This document shows positions 26,573 to 35,800 of a stretch of 64,000 nt of DNA, one piece after another (position 1 is the first letter of the stretch; every line of letters begins with the position of its first letter). Below the pieces are notes generated by a model. The model was not told the DNA's origin. It saw nothing but the letters and a program-made list of their open reading frames with translations, and ran no database searches. Origin of the DNA: Agarivorans aestuarii (lineage in GTDB: Bacteria > Pseudomonadota > Gammaproteobacteria > Enterobacterales > Celerinatantimonadaceae); assembly GCF_019670125.1 (NCBI RefSeq), contig NZ_AP023033.1, positions 4,492,001 through 4,556,000 of the forward strand, in the 5' to 3' direction. The position numbers and the translations under genes are program-made.

Positions 26573-27289
26573 GGCGTTGTTGCTTAAATAAGGTGAACCT
26601 TTTAGCCTCTCGGCGATGTGATCGTTAAGTCACAATAGCCAGGTCGTATCATGGGTAAAGCAAAAAGCAAAAAGCAACATCGTCAACTGGAAGCAATACA
26701 ACAAGGCCTTAACCCAGCGAGGCTCAATAACCTTTTGGCTGGATAACGCTGCAAAAACACAATGGCCCCACAGGGCGCCGCGGCCGCAGCAATACCTACA
26801 GTGATAAAGCCATTAGTACCGCTTTGATGATAAAAGGTGTATTTAAGCTTGCTCTTCGTGCCTTGGAAAGTTTTATTAACTTCAGTATTCCAACTGATGG
26901 ATGTAGGCTTTAAGTCACCTGACTACAGCTGTATTAGCAAGCAAGCGCAAACAGTGAAAGTGAATTATCGACCTCCCAGTCATGGCCCTGTTAGGCACAT
27001 CGTGATTGATTTAACGGGCTTAAAGATGTTTGGCGAAGGAGAATGGAAGGTGCGTAAGCACGGTAAAGAAAAAACGCCGCTTACTGGGAGGAAGGCCATG
27101 CACCGCTACAAGCAGCTGACGTGTGATAAGTTGAGCTTACGTAATTACAACGCCCAAGCGGGTGAAATGATGGCAAGTGTCAATGCGTTAAACAAAAAAG
27201 ACTAGGCTAGTTATGCCTATTCGTCAGGTAACTGGCTAAATAAAGTAAGAGCCTAGAATAACTGCACCTTGGACTTGATCAACAAGGCC
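26573..27289 (+). mobile_element. Decayed IS903-group (IS5 family) insertion sequence, internally deleted
   Basis: A 717-bp relic. The left end GGCGTTGTTGCTTAAATAAG and the reverse complement of the right end, GGCCTTGTTGATCAAGTCCA, are imperfect inverted repeats of the GGCTTTGTTG type that bounds IS903-like elements. The interior encodes fragments of the matching transposase. Intact elements are about 1 kb, so roughly a third is missing. Perfect 9-bp direct repeats flank it, showing that it arrived by transposition and then decayed in place. Confidence 0.88.
26651..27239 (+). pseudogene. IS903-type transposase pseudogene
   Basis: Fragments of one IS5/IS903 transposase can be read in successive frames: MGKAKSKKQ, then VNWKQYNKALTQRGSITFWL, then YSDKAISTALMIKGVF, then SVFQLMDVGFKSPDYSCISK with the catalytic-domain VIDLTGLKMFGEGEWKVRKH, and finally MPIRQVTG before a stop. 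At least three frameshifts separate them, and the piece after KHGKEK jumps directly to the C-terminal RYKQLTCDKLSLRNYNAQ, marking an internal deletion of several hundred bases. The first catalytic motif reads DLT instead of DST. It cannot make an active transposase. Confidence 0.88.
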
Positions 27290-27298
27290 GATTGGGAG
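27290..27298 (+). repeat. Right 9-bp target-site duplication
   Basis: GATTGGGAG, an exact copy of 26564-26572, immediately follows the right inverted repeat. Bases 27299-27441 contain no recognisable gene; the next signal is the promoter of the aminotransferase gene. Confidence 0.85.
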
Positions 27299-27441
27299 AT
27301 GTACTGCATAAAGTCAGCATTCTCCAACAAGTTAGTTCAAGGAATGTAATCTCATTTACCTTAAGCGTGAAGCCGACTAAATTAGTCTCCCAGGCTGTTG
27401 GACACGAAGTCAGTTAGATTTCATAGCAAATTCACGTCACA

Positions 27442-27450
27442 TGTTATAAT
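27442..27450 (+). promoter_or_regulatory. Extended -10 promoter of the aminotransferase gene
   Basis: TGTTATAAT is a perfect TATAAT hexamer with the TGn extension, 32 bases before the chosen ATG. No good -35 is present, which extended -10 promoters tolerate. It lies inside the longer possible reading frame from 27398 and supports the later start codon. Confidence 0.5.
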
Positions 27451-27481
27451 GCAAAATATAGAAAAAACCTTTTGGACAATG

Positions 27482-28630
27482 ATGAATATTAAGTTTAATA
27501 CTCCTTACATTTCAGGAAAAGAGCTCTACTACATTGCGCAAGCTGTAATGGGAGGCTACTCTGCTGGGGACGGACCTTTTGGTAAGCGCTGCGAGGAGCG
27601 CTTAAATCAGCTAATGCATATTAAAAATAGCGTCCTGCTTACAACCTCATGCACTTCAGCAATGGAGATTGCCGCATTAGACCTTAATTTGTCCAGTCAA
27701 GACGAGTTTATTCTTCCATCTTATACTTTTGTATCGACAGCAAATGCCTTTTGCCTACGAGGCGCTAAACCCATTTTTGCTGATATAGATCCACTAACTT
27801 TAAATATCGATTTAGATCATGTAGATAGCTTAGTAACCTCTGCAACTAAGGCCCTAGTACCGGTACATTACGCAGGTATTAGTTGCAACATGGATCGATT
27901 AATGTCGATTGGTCAGCTAGCCAATATCCCAATTGTTGAAGATGCGGCACAAGCTATAGGATCTAGCTACAACGGACAGCCATTAGGCACCTTCGGTGAC
28001 TACGCTGCTTTTAGTTTTCATGAAACCAAAAATATTATTTGTGGAGAAGGTGGAGCTCTAGTTTGTAAAAGCCAAAAACACAAAGAAGCTAGTGAGGTCA
28101 TTCGTGAAAAAGGTACAAATAGAGCTCAATTCTTTAGAGGACAAGTAGACAAATACACCTGGACTTCTATCGGATCGTCATACGTACTATCCGACCTCTC
28201 AGCTGCTTTTTTGTTTGCCCAATTGGAAAATTTTGAAGAAATACAACAACGCAGAATGGCTGTTTATAATTACTATGCTGAGCATTTAGCAATACTCGAA
28301 GAAAAAGGCCTAGCAAAACTACCTCATATTCCCGATTACAATTGCCATAATGGGCATATTTTTTACTTGTTGTTAGAAGACTTAGACACTCGACAGCGGC
28401 TGATTAGCTTTCTAAAAGATAAAGGTATCATGTCGGTGTTTCACTATGTGCCACTCCACTCATCACCGATGGGAGAGTCTTTCGGCTACAAAAAAGGCAT
28501 GCTACCAATTACAGAAAAAGTGAGTGATACCCTATTGAGATTACCGCTATGCTCTGCTTATGATGAAGAGGTTGCCCAACTAGTATCAGGTAGTATTTTA
28601 GAGTTCTTTGGAATTAATAAAAGCGCCTAA
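27482..28630 (+). CDS. wecE: dTDP-4-amino-4,6-dideoxygalactose transaminase-like (WecE/RffA)
   Basis: A 382-residue PLP-dependent sugar aminotransferase. It aligns by eye along its length with E. coli WecE: SAGDGPFGKRCEERL at the start, LLTTSCTSAMEIAAL, PSYTFVSTANAFCLRGAKP, VPVHYAGISCNMD, VEDAAQAIGS, and AFSFHETKNI, which holds the PLP-binding Lys. The reaction would be transfer of an amino group to dTDP-4-keto-6-deoxyglucose to give dTDP-Fuc4N. No rmlA/rmlB genes occur in the window, so the precursor must come from elsewhere. ATG 27482 (or 27479) is chosen by comparison with WecE; the frame's earlier start at 27398 would include the promoter. It converges with the acyltransferase gene, overlapping by 4 bases. 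Confidence 0.87.
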   Translation: MNIKFNTPYISGKELYYIAQAVMGGYSAGDGPFGKRCEERLNQLMHIKNSVLLTTSCTSAMEIAALDLNLSSQDEFILPSYTFVSTANAFCLRGAKPIFADIDPLTLNIDLDHVDSLVTSATKALVPVHYAGISCNMDRLMSIGQLANIPIVEDAAQAIGSSYNGQPLGTFGDYAAFSFHETKNIICGEGGALVCKSQKHKEASEVIREKGTNRAQFFRGQVDKYTWTSIGSSYVLSDLSAAFLFAQLENFEEIQQRRMAVYNYYAEHLAILEEKGLAKLPHIPDYNCHNGHIFYLLLEDLDTRQRLISFLKDKGIMSVFHYVPLHSSPMGESFGYKKGMLPITEKVSDTLLRLPLCSAYDEEVAQLVSGSILEFFGINKSA

Positions 28631-29211
28631 GACGTATTTTTCTTGTTTGAAAATGTCGAATCATTTTCAAACATGTCTACTAATTTGAGTAAATTAGTAC
28701 TTCTCTGTTTTATCCGTTTTGCAGGAGTTCCAACGTAAACTCCCCATGGAGCTGTTGACTTAGTAACTAATGAAGAAGCTCCTACCGAGCACCCTTCAGC
28801 TAAGTCAACTCCTGGCAGGATTACGCTATTCGCACCTACAACAACATGCTTTGACAAAGTCACTTTGGCGAACAATTCATTTTTGTATTTTTTAGGTATC
28901 AGGGAGTTAACCATAGTTTCACCACTATAGTCATCAGACTGAGCAAAAACCTTCACTCCGTAAGCTAAAGTACAATAATCAGCAAGGCTTACCCCTACGC
29001 TTCCTCCTGCTACAAGGCACATTGGGGTGATATGACAATTCTTACCTATATAAACGACACCAGAAATAAGACAAAAGTCATCAATTCGACTGTTGTCACC
29101 TATCTCGATAAGATGAGGATCGTAAATAGCAGCTTTATCACTGACTTTTACATTTTCACCTAAAGCCTTAAATTGCATCTCAGACAACTGGAGCTCACTC
29201 AAATACGCCAT
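28627..29211 (-). CDS. Hexapeptide-repeat sugar acyltransferase
   Basis: A 194-residue left-handed beta-helix acyltransferase. Repeating hexapeptides are visible throughout (IYDPHLIEIGDNSRIDDF, VVYIGKNCHITPMCLVAG, VTLSKHVVVGANSVILPGVD, CSVGASSLVTKS), ending in GVYVGTPAKRIKQR, a typical cap. These enzymes acetylate amino sugars or sugar hydroxyls with acetyl-CoA. Next to a WecE-like aminotransferase, N-acetylation of the 4-amino sugar is a plausible role. The gene is on the opposite strand, so the pair is not an operon. WecD, the standard dTDP-Fuc4N acetyltransferase, is of a different fold. Confidence 0.82.
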   Translation of the reverse strand: MAYLSELQLSEMQFKALGENVKVSDKAAIYDPHLIEIGDNSRIDDFCLISGVVYIGKNCHITPMCLVAGGSVGVSLADYCTLAYGVKVFAQSDDYSGETMVNSLIPKKYKNELFAKVTLSKHVVVGANSVILPGVDLAEGCSVGASSLVTKSTAPWGVYVGTPAKRIKQRSTNLLKLVDMFENDSTFSNKKNTS

Positions 29212-29271
29212 TGCACCTCCTCTAGCACGTAATTAGCACCTAAAAAGTGCATTAACTCAAAAGGAAAAAGC

Positions 29272-30303
29272 CTAACGCCAATCCAAAATAACTTTGCCAC
29301 TTTGTCCTGAGCGCATCGCATCAAAACCTTGCTGAAAATCGTCAACACTATAATGATGGGTAATAATTGGGCTTAAATCGAGGCCAGATTGTACCAAAGA
29401 TGCCATTTTATACCATGTTTCAAACATTTCTCTGCCATAGATGCCTTTAATCACCAAGCCTTTAAAAATAACTTGGCTCCAATCAATGCCCATATCGCTA
29501 GGGGGAATACCCAACATTGCAACCTTACCACCATGGTTCATCAGCTCTAACATAGAGCTAAAAGCGCTGGGCACACCCGACATTTCTAGGCCTACATCAA
29601 AGCCTTCAGTCATGTTGAGTTCGCTCATGGTATCTTTCAACGATTGCTTGGCAACATTAACTACCCGAGTTGCTCCCATTTTTTGGGCTAGGTCCAAGCG
29701 GTAGTCATTTACATCCGTTACCACCACATGGCGCGCACCAACGTGCTTACAAATAGCCGCAGCCATTACACCAATAGGGCCGGCACCGGTAATCAATACA
29801 TCCTCACCCACTAAATCAAACGACAAGGCACTGTGAACTGCGTTACCAAAAGGGTCGAAAATAGCAGCTAAGTCGTCACTAATCTCGTCGGGTAGTTTAA
29901 AAGCGTTAACTGCAGGAATAACCAAGTATTTTGAAAAACAACCAGTACGATTTACGCCAACTCCAACGGTATTGCGGCACAAATGAGTACGCCCGCCCCG
30001 ACAGTTTCGGCAATGGCCACAGGTAATGTGCCCTTCACCAGAGACTCTATCACCCACCGAAAAGCCACGTACTTCTTGGCCAATATCTACAACTTCTCCC
30101 GCATATTCATGACCAATGACCATGGGGACTGGAATAGTCTTTTGTGACCACTCATCCCAGTTATAGATGTGTACGTCGGTACCACAAATAGCGGTTTTGT
30201 TTATTTTAATCAGAAGGTCGTTGTGACCGAGCTCAGGCATCTCAACCTGGGTCATCCAAATTCCAGGCTCTGTTTTTAGCTTTGCTAAGGCTTTAATGCT
30301 CAT
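29272..30303 (-). CDS. tdh: L-threonine 3-dehydrogenase
   Basis: A 343-residue zinc- and NAD-dependent dehydrogenase that oxidises L-threonine to 2-amino-3-ketobutyrate. The catalytic zinc ligands lie in [10 protein letters not shown] and [10 protein letters not shown], the structural zinc cysteines in [15 protein letters not shown], and the NAD site in [19 protein letters not shown]. It overlaps kbl by 4 bases (ATGA), as in the E. coli kbl-tdh operon, and the two gene products act consecutively. The position beside hldD and waaF is also conserved in enterobacteria. Both sequence and context are unambiguous. Confidence 0.97.
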   Translation of the reverse strand: MSIKALAKLKTEPGIWMTQVEMPELGHNDLLIKINKTAICGTDVHIYNWDEWSQKTIPVPMVIGHEYAGEVVDIGQEVRGFSVGDRVSGEGHITCGHCRNCRGGRTHLCRNTVGVGVNRTGCFSKYLVIPAVNAFKLPDEISDDLAAIFDPFGNAVHSALSFDLVGEDVLITGAGPIGVMAAAICKHVGARHVVVTDVNDYRLDLAQKMGATRVVNVAKQSLKDTMSELNMTEGFDVGLEMSGVPSAFSSMLELMNHGGKVAMLGIPPSDMGIDWSQVIFKGLVIKGIYGREMFETWYKMASLVQSGLDLSPIITHHYSVDDFQQGFDAMRSGQSGKVILDWR

Positions 30304-31493
30304 TCAATCACCCCCAACTCTTTACCTACTTCTGTGAAGGCTGAAACAGCATGTTCTAGTTGCTCGCTTGTATGCGCTGCTGAAATTTGCGTACGGATCC
30401 TTGCTTGGCCTTTAGGTACCACAGGGAAAGAAAAACCAATCACGTAAATACCGCGCTCGAGTAATTTGTCGGCAAAGGTGCTTGCCAGTTTAGCGTCACC
30501 TAACATCACAGGAATGATGGCATGGTCTGCGCCCGCTAAGATAAAGCCCGCTTGGCTCATCTCGTTTCTGAAGTATTCGACGTTATCCCACAGCTGTTTA
30601 CGCAGAGCATCTCCTTCAGCGAGTAATTCCAATACTTTAAGAGACGCACTAACAATGGCCGGCGCCAGCGAGTTAGAAAAGAGGTAAGGACGCGAACGTT
30701 GACGCAACCAATCAATCACTTCTTTTTTGGCTGAAGTAAAACCACCAGAAGCACCGCCCATGGCTTTACCTAAGGTGCCGGTAATAATGTCTACTCGCTG
30801 CATAACTTGATGATACTCGTGAGTGCCGCGTCCATGCTCACCTACAAAGCCAACGGCGTGAGAATCGTCAACCATCACCATGGCATCATACTTATCAGCT
30901 AAATCACAAATTCCTGGCAAGTTGGCTATCACGCCGTCCATCGAGAACACGCCATCGGTGGCAATCAGCTTAAAACGCACTCCCGCTTCATCGGCGGCTT
31001 TTAAGCATTGCTCCAGCTCTGCTAAGTCGTTATTGGCATAACGAAAACGCTTTGCTTTGCACAAACGAACACCATCAATAATCGAAGCATGGTTTAGTGC
31101 ATCAGAGATAATCGCATCCTCTGGACCCAATAAGGTTTCAAAAAGCCCAGCGTTGGCATCAAAGCAAGAAGAATACAAAATCGTATCTTCCATACCCAGA
31201 AACTCACTCAAGCCTTGCTCTAAACGTTTGTGAATATCTTGAGTACCACAAATAAAACGCACCGAAGCAGCACCAAAGCCGTGGCTATCTAAACCCGATT
31301 TGGCTGCCTCAATAAGAGCAGGGGAATTGGCTAAACCCAAGTAATTGTTAGCACAAAAGTTAACAACTTGGCCTTGTTCTACAGCGATAGCGGCTTGCTG
31401 TTGCGAGTTGATTACTCGCTCATGCTTATATAAACCGTCATCTTTTACTTGTTGTAAGAGCTGAGAAATGTGTGCTGAGAAAGCGGCTGTCAT
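30300..31493 (-). CDS. kbl: Glycine C-acetyltransferase (2-amino-3-ketobutyrate CoA ligase)
   Basis: A 397-residue PLP-dependent enzyme of the alpha-oxoamine synthase family, cleaving 2-amino-3-ketobutyrate with CoA to glycine and acetyl-CoA. Key segments are [12 protein letters not shown] near the N-terminus, [32 protein letters not shown] and the PLP-Lys in [14 protein letters not shown]. It is the first gene of the kbl-tdh operon. A TATAAT (minus strand, 31533-31528) lies 35 bases before its start, though no clear -35 could be matched. The TetR-family gene upstream is on the same strand. Confidence 0.97.
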   Translation of the reverse strand: MTAAFSAHISQLLQQVKDDGLYKHERVINSQQQAAIAVEQGQVVNFCANNYLGLANSPALIEAAKSGLDSHGFGAASVRFICGTQDIHKRLEQGLSEFLGMEDTILYSSCFDANAGLFETLLGPEDAIISDALNHASIIDGVRLCKAKRFRYANNDLAELEQCLKAADEAGVRFKLIATDGVFSMDGVIANLPGICDLADKYDAMVMVDDSHAVGFVGEHGRGTHEYHQVMQRVDIITGTLGKAMGGASGGFTSAKKEVIDWLRQRSRPYLFSNSLAPAIVSASLKVLELLAEGDALRKQLWDNVEYFRNEMSQAGFILAGADHAIIPVMLGDAKLASTFADKLLERGIYVIGFSFPVVPKGQARIRTQISAAHTSEQLEHAVSAFTEVGKELGVIE

Positions 31494-31575
31494 GGCAAAC
31501 CCTATTTAAATCCAGAATAATAGCTGAATTATAGTGTTTTATTTGGCAAATACAGCCTTAAATCTAAATTAAAAA

Positions 31576-32220
31576 CTATTCACTGCGTTCAGCACATTTT
31601 ACGTAATGTTGATGCAAATCTTGATAGATGTTTTGAGACTCATCAGTAAAGTATGGGCGCAAGGTAAACAAGATTTTAAGCACCCCTTGATACAACCGAG
31701 GTTTGGTGATTTCGCCACCTTTTAGTTGAGCACTTTGGTAGCCAATCCAAGCACCAATAATAAACTTAACGCTGTCGGCTAACTCAGCCATTGTTGCATC
31801 GTCACCACTTAGAAAGCGACTCTCGCGCAACTGAAAGAGAATATCACGGCTCCAATTAGCGAGTTCTAACTGCAAGGCTTGGTATTTCTGTTCTAGTTCA
31901 GGATCTCGCGCCAACAGATCTAACAAGTTGGCGTACATAAAACGAAAACGCCACATTAGCTCAAAGCTAGCATCCAAGTACTGCGTCAAGTGTTCTAGGC
32001 TTAACCGTTGATCAGCATGAGGACGAAAGCTGCTTTCTAACTGAGCCACGTATAAATCGAAAATGCTGCGGATAATTTCTTGTTTGTTACTAAAATGGTA
32101 GTAAAGATTCCCAGGGCTAATGCCCAGCTCGGCGGCGATATGATTGGTAGTGATTTGTCTTTCGCCGCGCTCGTTGAAGAGTTTGAGAGAAGTATGAATT
32201 ATTTTGTCTTTAGTTTTCAT
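31576..32220 (-). CDS. TetR/AcrR-family transcriptional regulator
   Basis: A 214-residue regulator. The N-terminal TetR domain is clear (IIHTSLKLFNERGERQITTN, then HIAAELGISPGNLYYHFSNK with the recognition helix and the YYHF turn). The C-terminal helical ligand domain (60-210) has no readable specificity. It lies 83 bases upstream of kbl on the same strand and is divergent from hldD with 156 bases between, so it could regulate either. Homologues at this locus occur in other Alteromonadales and Vibrionales to my knowledge, but their ligand is unknown to me. Confidence 0.88.
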   Translation of the reverse strand: MKTKDKIIHTSLKLFNERGERQITTNHIAAELGISPGNLYYHFSNKQEIIRSIFDLYVAQLESSFRPHADQRLSLEHLTQYLDASFELMWRFRFMYANLLDLLARDPELEQKYQALQLELANWSRDILFQLRESRFLSGDDATMAELADSVKFIIGAWIGYQSAQLKGGEITKPRLYQGVLKILFTLRPYFTDESQNIYQDLHQHYVKCAERSE

Positions 32221-32376
32221 TTGGCTAAAAAGTTCTCAATGATATTACGTTGATACCTGCAAACGCTGCCAAAATCCAGTTTTTATTGGCTAGATTCAAC
32301 TGGAGGCACAATTGCTATTCCCCTCGCCACAGCATAAAATCCTTAGATTAACGGCAATTTTTGGAATGGCAGTATT

Positions 32377-33333
32377 ATGATTATCGTAACAGGTGGCGCA
32401 GGCTTTATTGGCGCAAACATTGTAAAAAGTCTCAATGAACAAGGCCATAATGACATCATTGTGGTTGACGACCTCAAAGACGGCACCAAATTCGTCAATT
32501 TAGTTGACCTAGAAATCGCTGACTACCTCGATAAAGACGACTTCATAGCCCGTATTGTTTCTGGCGAAGATATTGGCGCTGAATACGGCCAAAAAATTGA
32601 AGCCATTTTCCATGAGGGCGCTTGCTCTGCCACCACTGAGTGGGACGGCAAGTACATGATGGAAAACAACTACGAGTACTCAAAAGAGCTATTGCATTAC
32701 TGCTTAGACCGTCGCATTCCGTTCTTATATGCCTCGTCTGCTGCCACTTATGGTGACACAGAGATCTTCAAAGAAGAAAAGCAATACGAAGGCCCACTTA
32801 ATGTATATGGTTATTCAAAACTGCAGTTTGATAATTACGTGCGCCGTTTGTTACCCGAAATTGACTCTCAAGTAGTTGGCTTTCGTTACTTCAACGTATA
32901 TGGCCCTCGCGAGCAACACAAAGGCAGCATGGCCAGTGTGGCTTTCCACCTAAATAACCAAGTAAATGATGGGCAAAACCCTAAATTATTTGAAGGTTAT
33001 GACGGCTATGGCAACGGCGGACAAAGCCGAGACTTTGTTTACGTTGGCGACGTGGTAAAAGTAAACCTATGGTTTTGGAAAAACCCGAACCAAAGCGGTA
33101 TTTTCAACCTAGGTACAGGCCAAGCAGAACCTTTCCGTGCGGTGGCTGAAGCGGTAATCAACTATCACCAAAAAGGTGAAATTGAGTACATTCCATTCCC
33201 TGATCACCTAAAAGGTCGTTATCAAAGCTTTACCCAAGCAAATATCGACAAGCTACGCGCTGCCGGTTACGCAGAACCATTTAAAGATGTTGCTCAAGGG
33301 GTCGCTGAATACATGGCCTGGCTAAACAAGTAA
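32377..33333 (+). CDS. hldD: ADP-L-glycero-D-manno-heptose 6-epimerase
   Basis: A 318-residue NADP-dependent short-chain dehydrogenase/epimerase that makes the activated heptose for the LPS inner core. The Rossmann loop [15 protein letters not shown] opens the protein, with the catalytic YGYSK near residue 146 and the family segments [17 protein letters not shown] and [20 protein letters not shown], diagnostic of HldD (RfaD). A hairpin terminator follows it, but waaF begins only 50 bases downstream on the same strand, so partial read-through is likely. It supplies ADP-heptose to WaaF and the other GT9 enzymes encoded nearby. Confidence 0.97.
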   Translation: MIIVTGGAGFIGANIVKSLNEQGHNDIIVVDDLKDGTKFVNLVDLEIADYLDKDDFIARIVSGEDIGAEYGQKIEAIFHEGACSATTEWDGKYMMENNYEYSKELLHYCLDRRIPFLYASSAATYGDTEIFKEEKQYEGPLNVYGYSKLQFDNYVRRLLPEIDSQVVGFRYFNVYGPREQHKGSMASVAFHLNNQVNDGQNPKLFEGYDGYGNGGQSRDFVYVGDVVKVNLWFWKNPNQSGIFNLGTGQAEPFRAVAEAVINYHQKGEIEYIPFPDHLKGRYQSFTQANIDKLRAAGYAEPFKDVAQGVAEYMAWLNK

Positions 33334-33346
33334 CAAAAAAATACTC

Positions 33347-33368
33347 AAGGGGCGACAAGCCCCTTTTT
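33347..33368 (+). terminator. Intrinsic terminator after hldD
   Basis: AAGGGGC / GCCCCTT (33347-33353 and 33359-33365) form a 7-bp GC-rich stem with a 5-base loop followed by TTT. It lies in the 49-base gap before waaF, which suggests attenuation between the two genes instead of a full stop. Confidence 0.7.
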
Positions 33369-33382
33369 AACATAGGTTATGA

Positions 33383-34414
33383 ATGAAGATTCTGGTGGTA
33401 GGCCCATCTTGGGTAGGCGACATGGTAATGTCGCAAAGCTTGTACAAAACCCTTAAACAACTGCACCCAAAAGCGCAATTGGATGTACTAGCGCCAGACT
33501 GGTGCCGCCCCATGCTAGAGCGGATGCCCGAAGTAGACAATGCACTGCGCATGCCCCTAGGCCACGGTGATTTGCAGCTGACAACACGTTGGAAGTTAGC
33601 CCGTGAGCTCAAACAAAACGGCTATGATTGGGCTATTACCCAGCCCAACTCCTTAAAATCAGCATTAATTCCTTGGTTTGCAGGCATTAAGCAACGTACT
33701 GGTTGGAAGGGGGAGAGCCGCTACGGCCTGCTTAACGATTTGCGCAGCAACAAACACGATTTCCCCTTAATGGTGGAGCGTTACGTTTCCTTGGCTCATC
33801 CTAAAGCGTCGATGCAATCAGCAACTGATCTACCCACTTATCTGCACCCTCAGCTACAAGCCAACCAAGCGAATCAACAAGAGGCTTTAACTCAGCTTGC
33901 ATTAAACACAGAGCAGCCAATATTGGCCTTATGCCCTGGCGCAGAATTTGGCCCAGCAAAGCGCTGGCCAGAGCAACACTACGCACAAGTGGCAGCCCAC
34001 TGGATTAATGAACGCAAAGGTCAAGTATGGATTTTTGGCTCAGATAAAGATCAAGCCGTGGGAGCGCAAATCATTAGCCACGTACCCCAAGAGTTGCAAC
34101 CATACTGCCACAACCTTGCAGGAAAAACTAAGTTAGCTGAAGCCATCGATTTAATGGCGCTAGCTACTTTGGCGGTAAGTAATGACTCAGGTTTAATGCA
34201 CATCGCGGCAGCGCTAGAGTTACCATTGATCGCTATTTATGGTTCGTCTTCACCAAAATACACACCACCACTAACCGAAAATGCCGCTATCTTGCATACT
34301 GATATCGATTGTCGCCCATGTTTTAAAAAGACTTGTCAGTTCGGCCACTTAAAATGCTTAACTGAACTAGCACCAGAGCGCGCAATTTCGTCTATTGCTG
34401 ATTTATTGACTTAA
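33383..34414 (+). CDS. waaF: ADP-heptose:LPS heptosyltransferase II
   Basis: A 343-residue GT9 enzyme that adds the second heptose to the LPS inner core at the inner membrane. The N-terminus KILVVGPSWVGDMVMSQSLY, the middle LALCPGAEFGPAKRWPEQHY and the C-terminal VSNDSGLMHIAAALELPLIA are those of WaaF. FKKTCQFGHLKCL near the end is also typical. It follows hldD, as in E. coli, and is followed 36 bases later by the gtr-like cassette. ADP-heptose is its donor. Confidence 0.95.
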   Translation: MKILVVGPSWVGDMVMSQSLYKTLKQLHPKAQLDVLAPDWCRPMLERMPEVDNALRMPLGHGDLQLTTRWKLARELKQNGYDWAITQPNSLKSALIPWFAGIKQRTGWKGESRYGLLNDLRSNKHDFPLMVERYVSLAHPKASMQSATDLPTYLHPQLQANQANQQEALTQLALNTEQPILALCPGAEFGPAKRWPEQHYAQVAAHWINERKGQVWIFGSDKDQAVGAQIISHVPQELQPYCHNLAGKTKLAEAIDLMALATLAVSNDSGLMHIAAALELPLIAIYGSSSPKYTPPLTENAAILHTDIDCRPCFKKTCQFGHLKCLTELAPERAISSIADLLT

Positions 34415-34450
34415 CTACACTTACTTTATTTAACGTTGTCGAGACTCCCT

Positions 34451-35383
34451 ATGAGCACAAAGCCTCCGGTTATATCAATAGTTTGTCCCTGCTTTAACGA
34501 GCAAGATACAGTGGGTTTATTCATCGATACCATGCTGCCAGAACTTGAAAAAACCGAGCTTAGTTTCGAAATTGTTTTTGTAAATGACGGCAGTCGCGAT
34601 AACACCTTAGCCGCACTCAAAAATTTGCAAAAACAACACGCTGGAATAAGAGTCATTAATCTCGCGCGCAATTTTGGTAAGGAAGCGGCACTTACCGCAG
34701 GGATAGATTTATCTAAAGGCCAAGTGATTGTTCCCATTGATGTTGATCTACAAGATCCACCTGAGCTTATTCATGACTTCATTCGGGAGTGGAGCAATGG
34801 TTACGATGTTGTTGTAGCTAAACGTGTTGATAGAACCAGTGACAGTTTCGCCAAAAAGCTCAGTGCTGAATTGTTCTACAAATTTCACAATAAAATATCT
34901 CATGTGAAAATTCCGGAAAATGTCGGTGATTACCGGCTAATGACTCGTAGAGTTGTGTCTGCCATTCAACAAATGCCCGAAAACCAACGTTTTATGAAGG
35001 GTATGTTTTCATGGGTTGGTTTTAAAACGAAAACTGTAGAATACAAGCGAGACCCTCGAGTCGCAGGTGAAACCAGTTTTAATGGCTGGAAGCTGTGGAA
35101 TTTCGCCCTAGAAGGCATTACCAGCTTTAGCACTGCTCCGCTGCGTATTTGGCTATATATCGGTTTAGCCATTTCAACACTAGCATTTGTTTATGGCAGT
35201 GCCATTGTTATCAAAACCCTAATGTTTGGTATCGACGCTCCTGGTTACGCCTCACTAATTACCATTATGCTGTTTTTAGGCGGGGTACAGCTAATTGGCT
35301 TAGGTGTGCTGGGTGAGTATATTGGCCGTTTGTTTATGGAGTCGAAACGTCGCCCTATATATATCATTGAAGATGACAACTAG
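34451..35383 (+). CDS. GtrB-like bactoprenol glycosyltransferase
   Basis: A 310-residue GT2 membrane enzyme. A cytosolic GT-A domain (ISIVCPCFNEQDTVGLF, VFVNDGSRDNT, IDVDLQDPPELI with the metal-binding acidic pair) is followed by two C-terminal membrane segments (about 235-260 and 270-295) and ends RRPIYIIEDDN, as in GtrB/DPM1-type transferases. These load glucose or another sugar onto undecaprenyl phosphate at the cytoplasmic face. ATG 34451 is used because the frame before it begins with a TTG. The flippase-like gtrA gene starts 3 bases after it, so the two are coupled. Confidence 0.9.
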   Translation: MSTKPPVISIVCPCFNEQDTVGLFIDTMLPELEKTELSFEIVFVNDGSRDNTLAALKNLQKQHAGIRVINLARNFGKEAALTAGIDLSKGQVIVPIDVDLQDPPELIHDFIREWSNGYDVVVAKRVDRTSDSFAKKLSAELFYKFHNKISHVKIPENVGDYRLMTRRVVSAIQQMPENQRFMKGMFSWVGFKTKTVEYKRDPRVAGETSFNGWKLWNFALEGITSFSTAPLRIWLYIGLAISTLAFVYGSAIVIKTLMFGIDAPGYASLITIMLFLGGVQLIGLGVLGEYIGRLFMESKRRPIYIIEDDN

Positions 35384-35386
35384 ACG

Positions 35387-35782
35387 ATGGCAAAGCTCAT
35401 CAACAGATTGCTTGCGTTAAGAATAGTTAGATATGGTCTCGCCGGCGGCGTGGCGACTCTTATTCACTTCAGCTTGGCGTTAATAATACTCGAACTATGG
35501 CCCTTGGCGTTTATAGTGGCCAACCTAGTGGGGTTTAGCTTAGCGTTTATCTTCTCTTACTTAGTACAAACACTGTGGGTATTTGAAAAAGAGCTGGCGA
35601 TTAATAATGCACTGCGGTTTTTTGTGGTGCAATTGGGCGCATTAAGCCTATCGGTTTGGTTATCATCACAATTAACCACCTATCCAAATTTTTTAAAAGT
35701 AAGCTTAGTGATTGCATTACTACCCGCCATCACTTTTGTTATTCACCGCTTCTGGACTTTTGCGCGCGCAGAAGCCTCTTAA
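35387..35782 (+). CDS. GtrA-like flippase
   Basis: A 131-residue protein with four predicted membrane helices and the GtrA family opening RYGLAGGVATLIHFSLALII. The family includes the proposed flippases that move undecaprenyl-linked sugars to the periplasm in O-antigen modification systems. It begins 3 bases after the GtrB-like gene and precedes a polytopic GtrC-type candidate. The three together form a standard serotype-conversion arrangement, but with gtrB first. No phage genes are adjacent. Confidence 0.9.
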   Translation: MAKLINRLLALRIVRYGLAGGVATLIHFSLALIILELWPLAFIVANLVGFSLAFIFSYLVQTLWVFEKELAINNALRFFVVQLGALSLSVWLSSQLTTYPNFLKVSLVIALLPAITFVIHRFWTFARAEAS

Positions 35783-35800
35783 CTCTATTAACTCAAAAAA

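Noticed and set aside
26837-27205. An intact transposase gene of 122 codons
   Set aside because: It is only one frame of a frameshifted and internally deleted IS903 transposase. The N-terminal and C-terminal pieces lie in other frames.
26541-27360. Possible small gene restored by removing the IS (frame through GATTGGGAG)
   Set aside because: Joining the flanks gives only about 23 codons (starting at ATG 26557, ending with the TAA around 27348) with no ribosome site or familiar sequence, so an interrupted gene is not supported.
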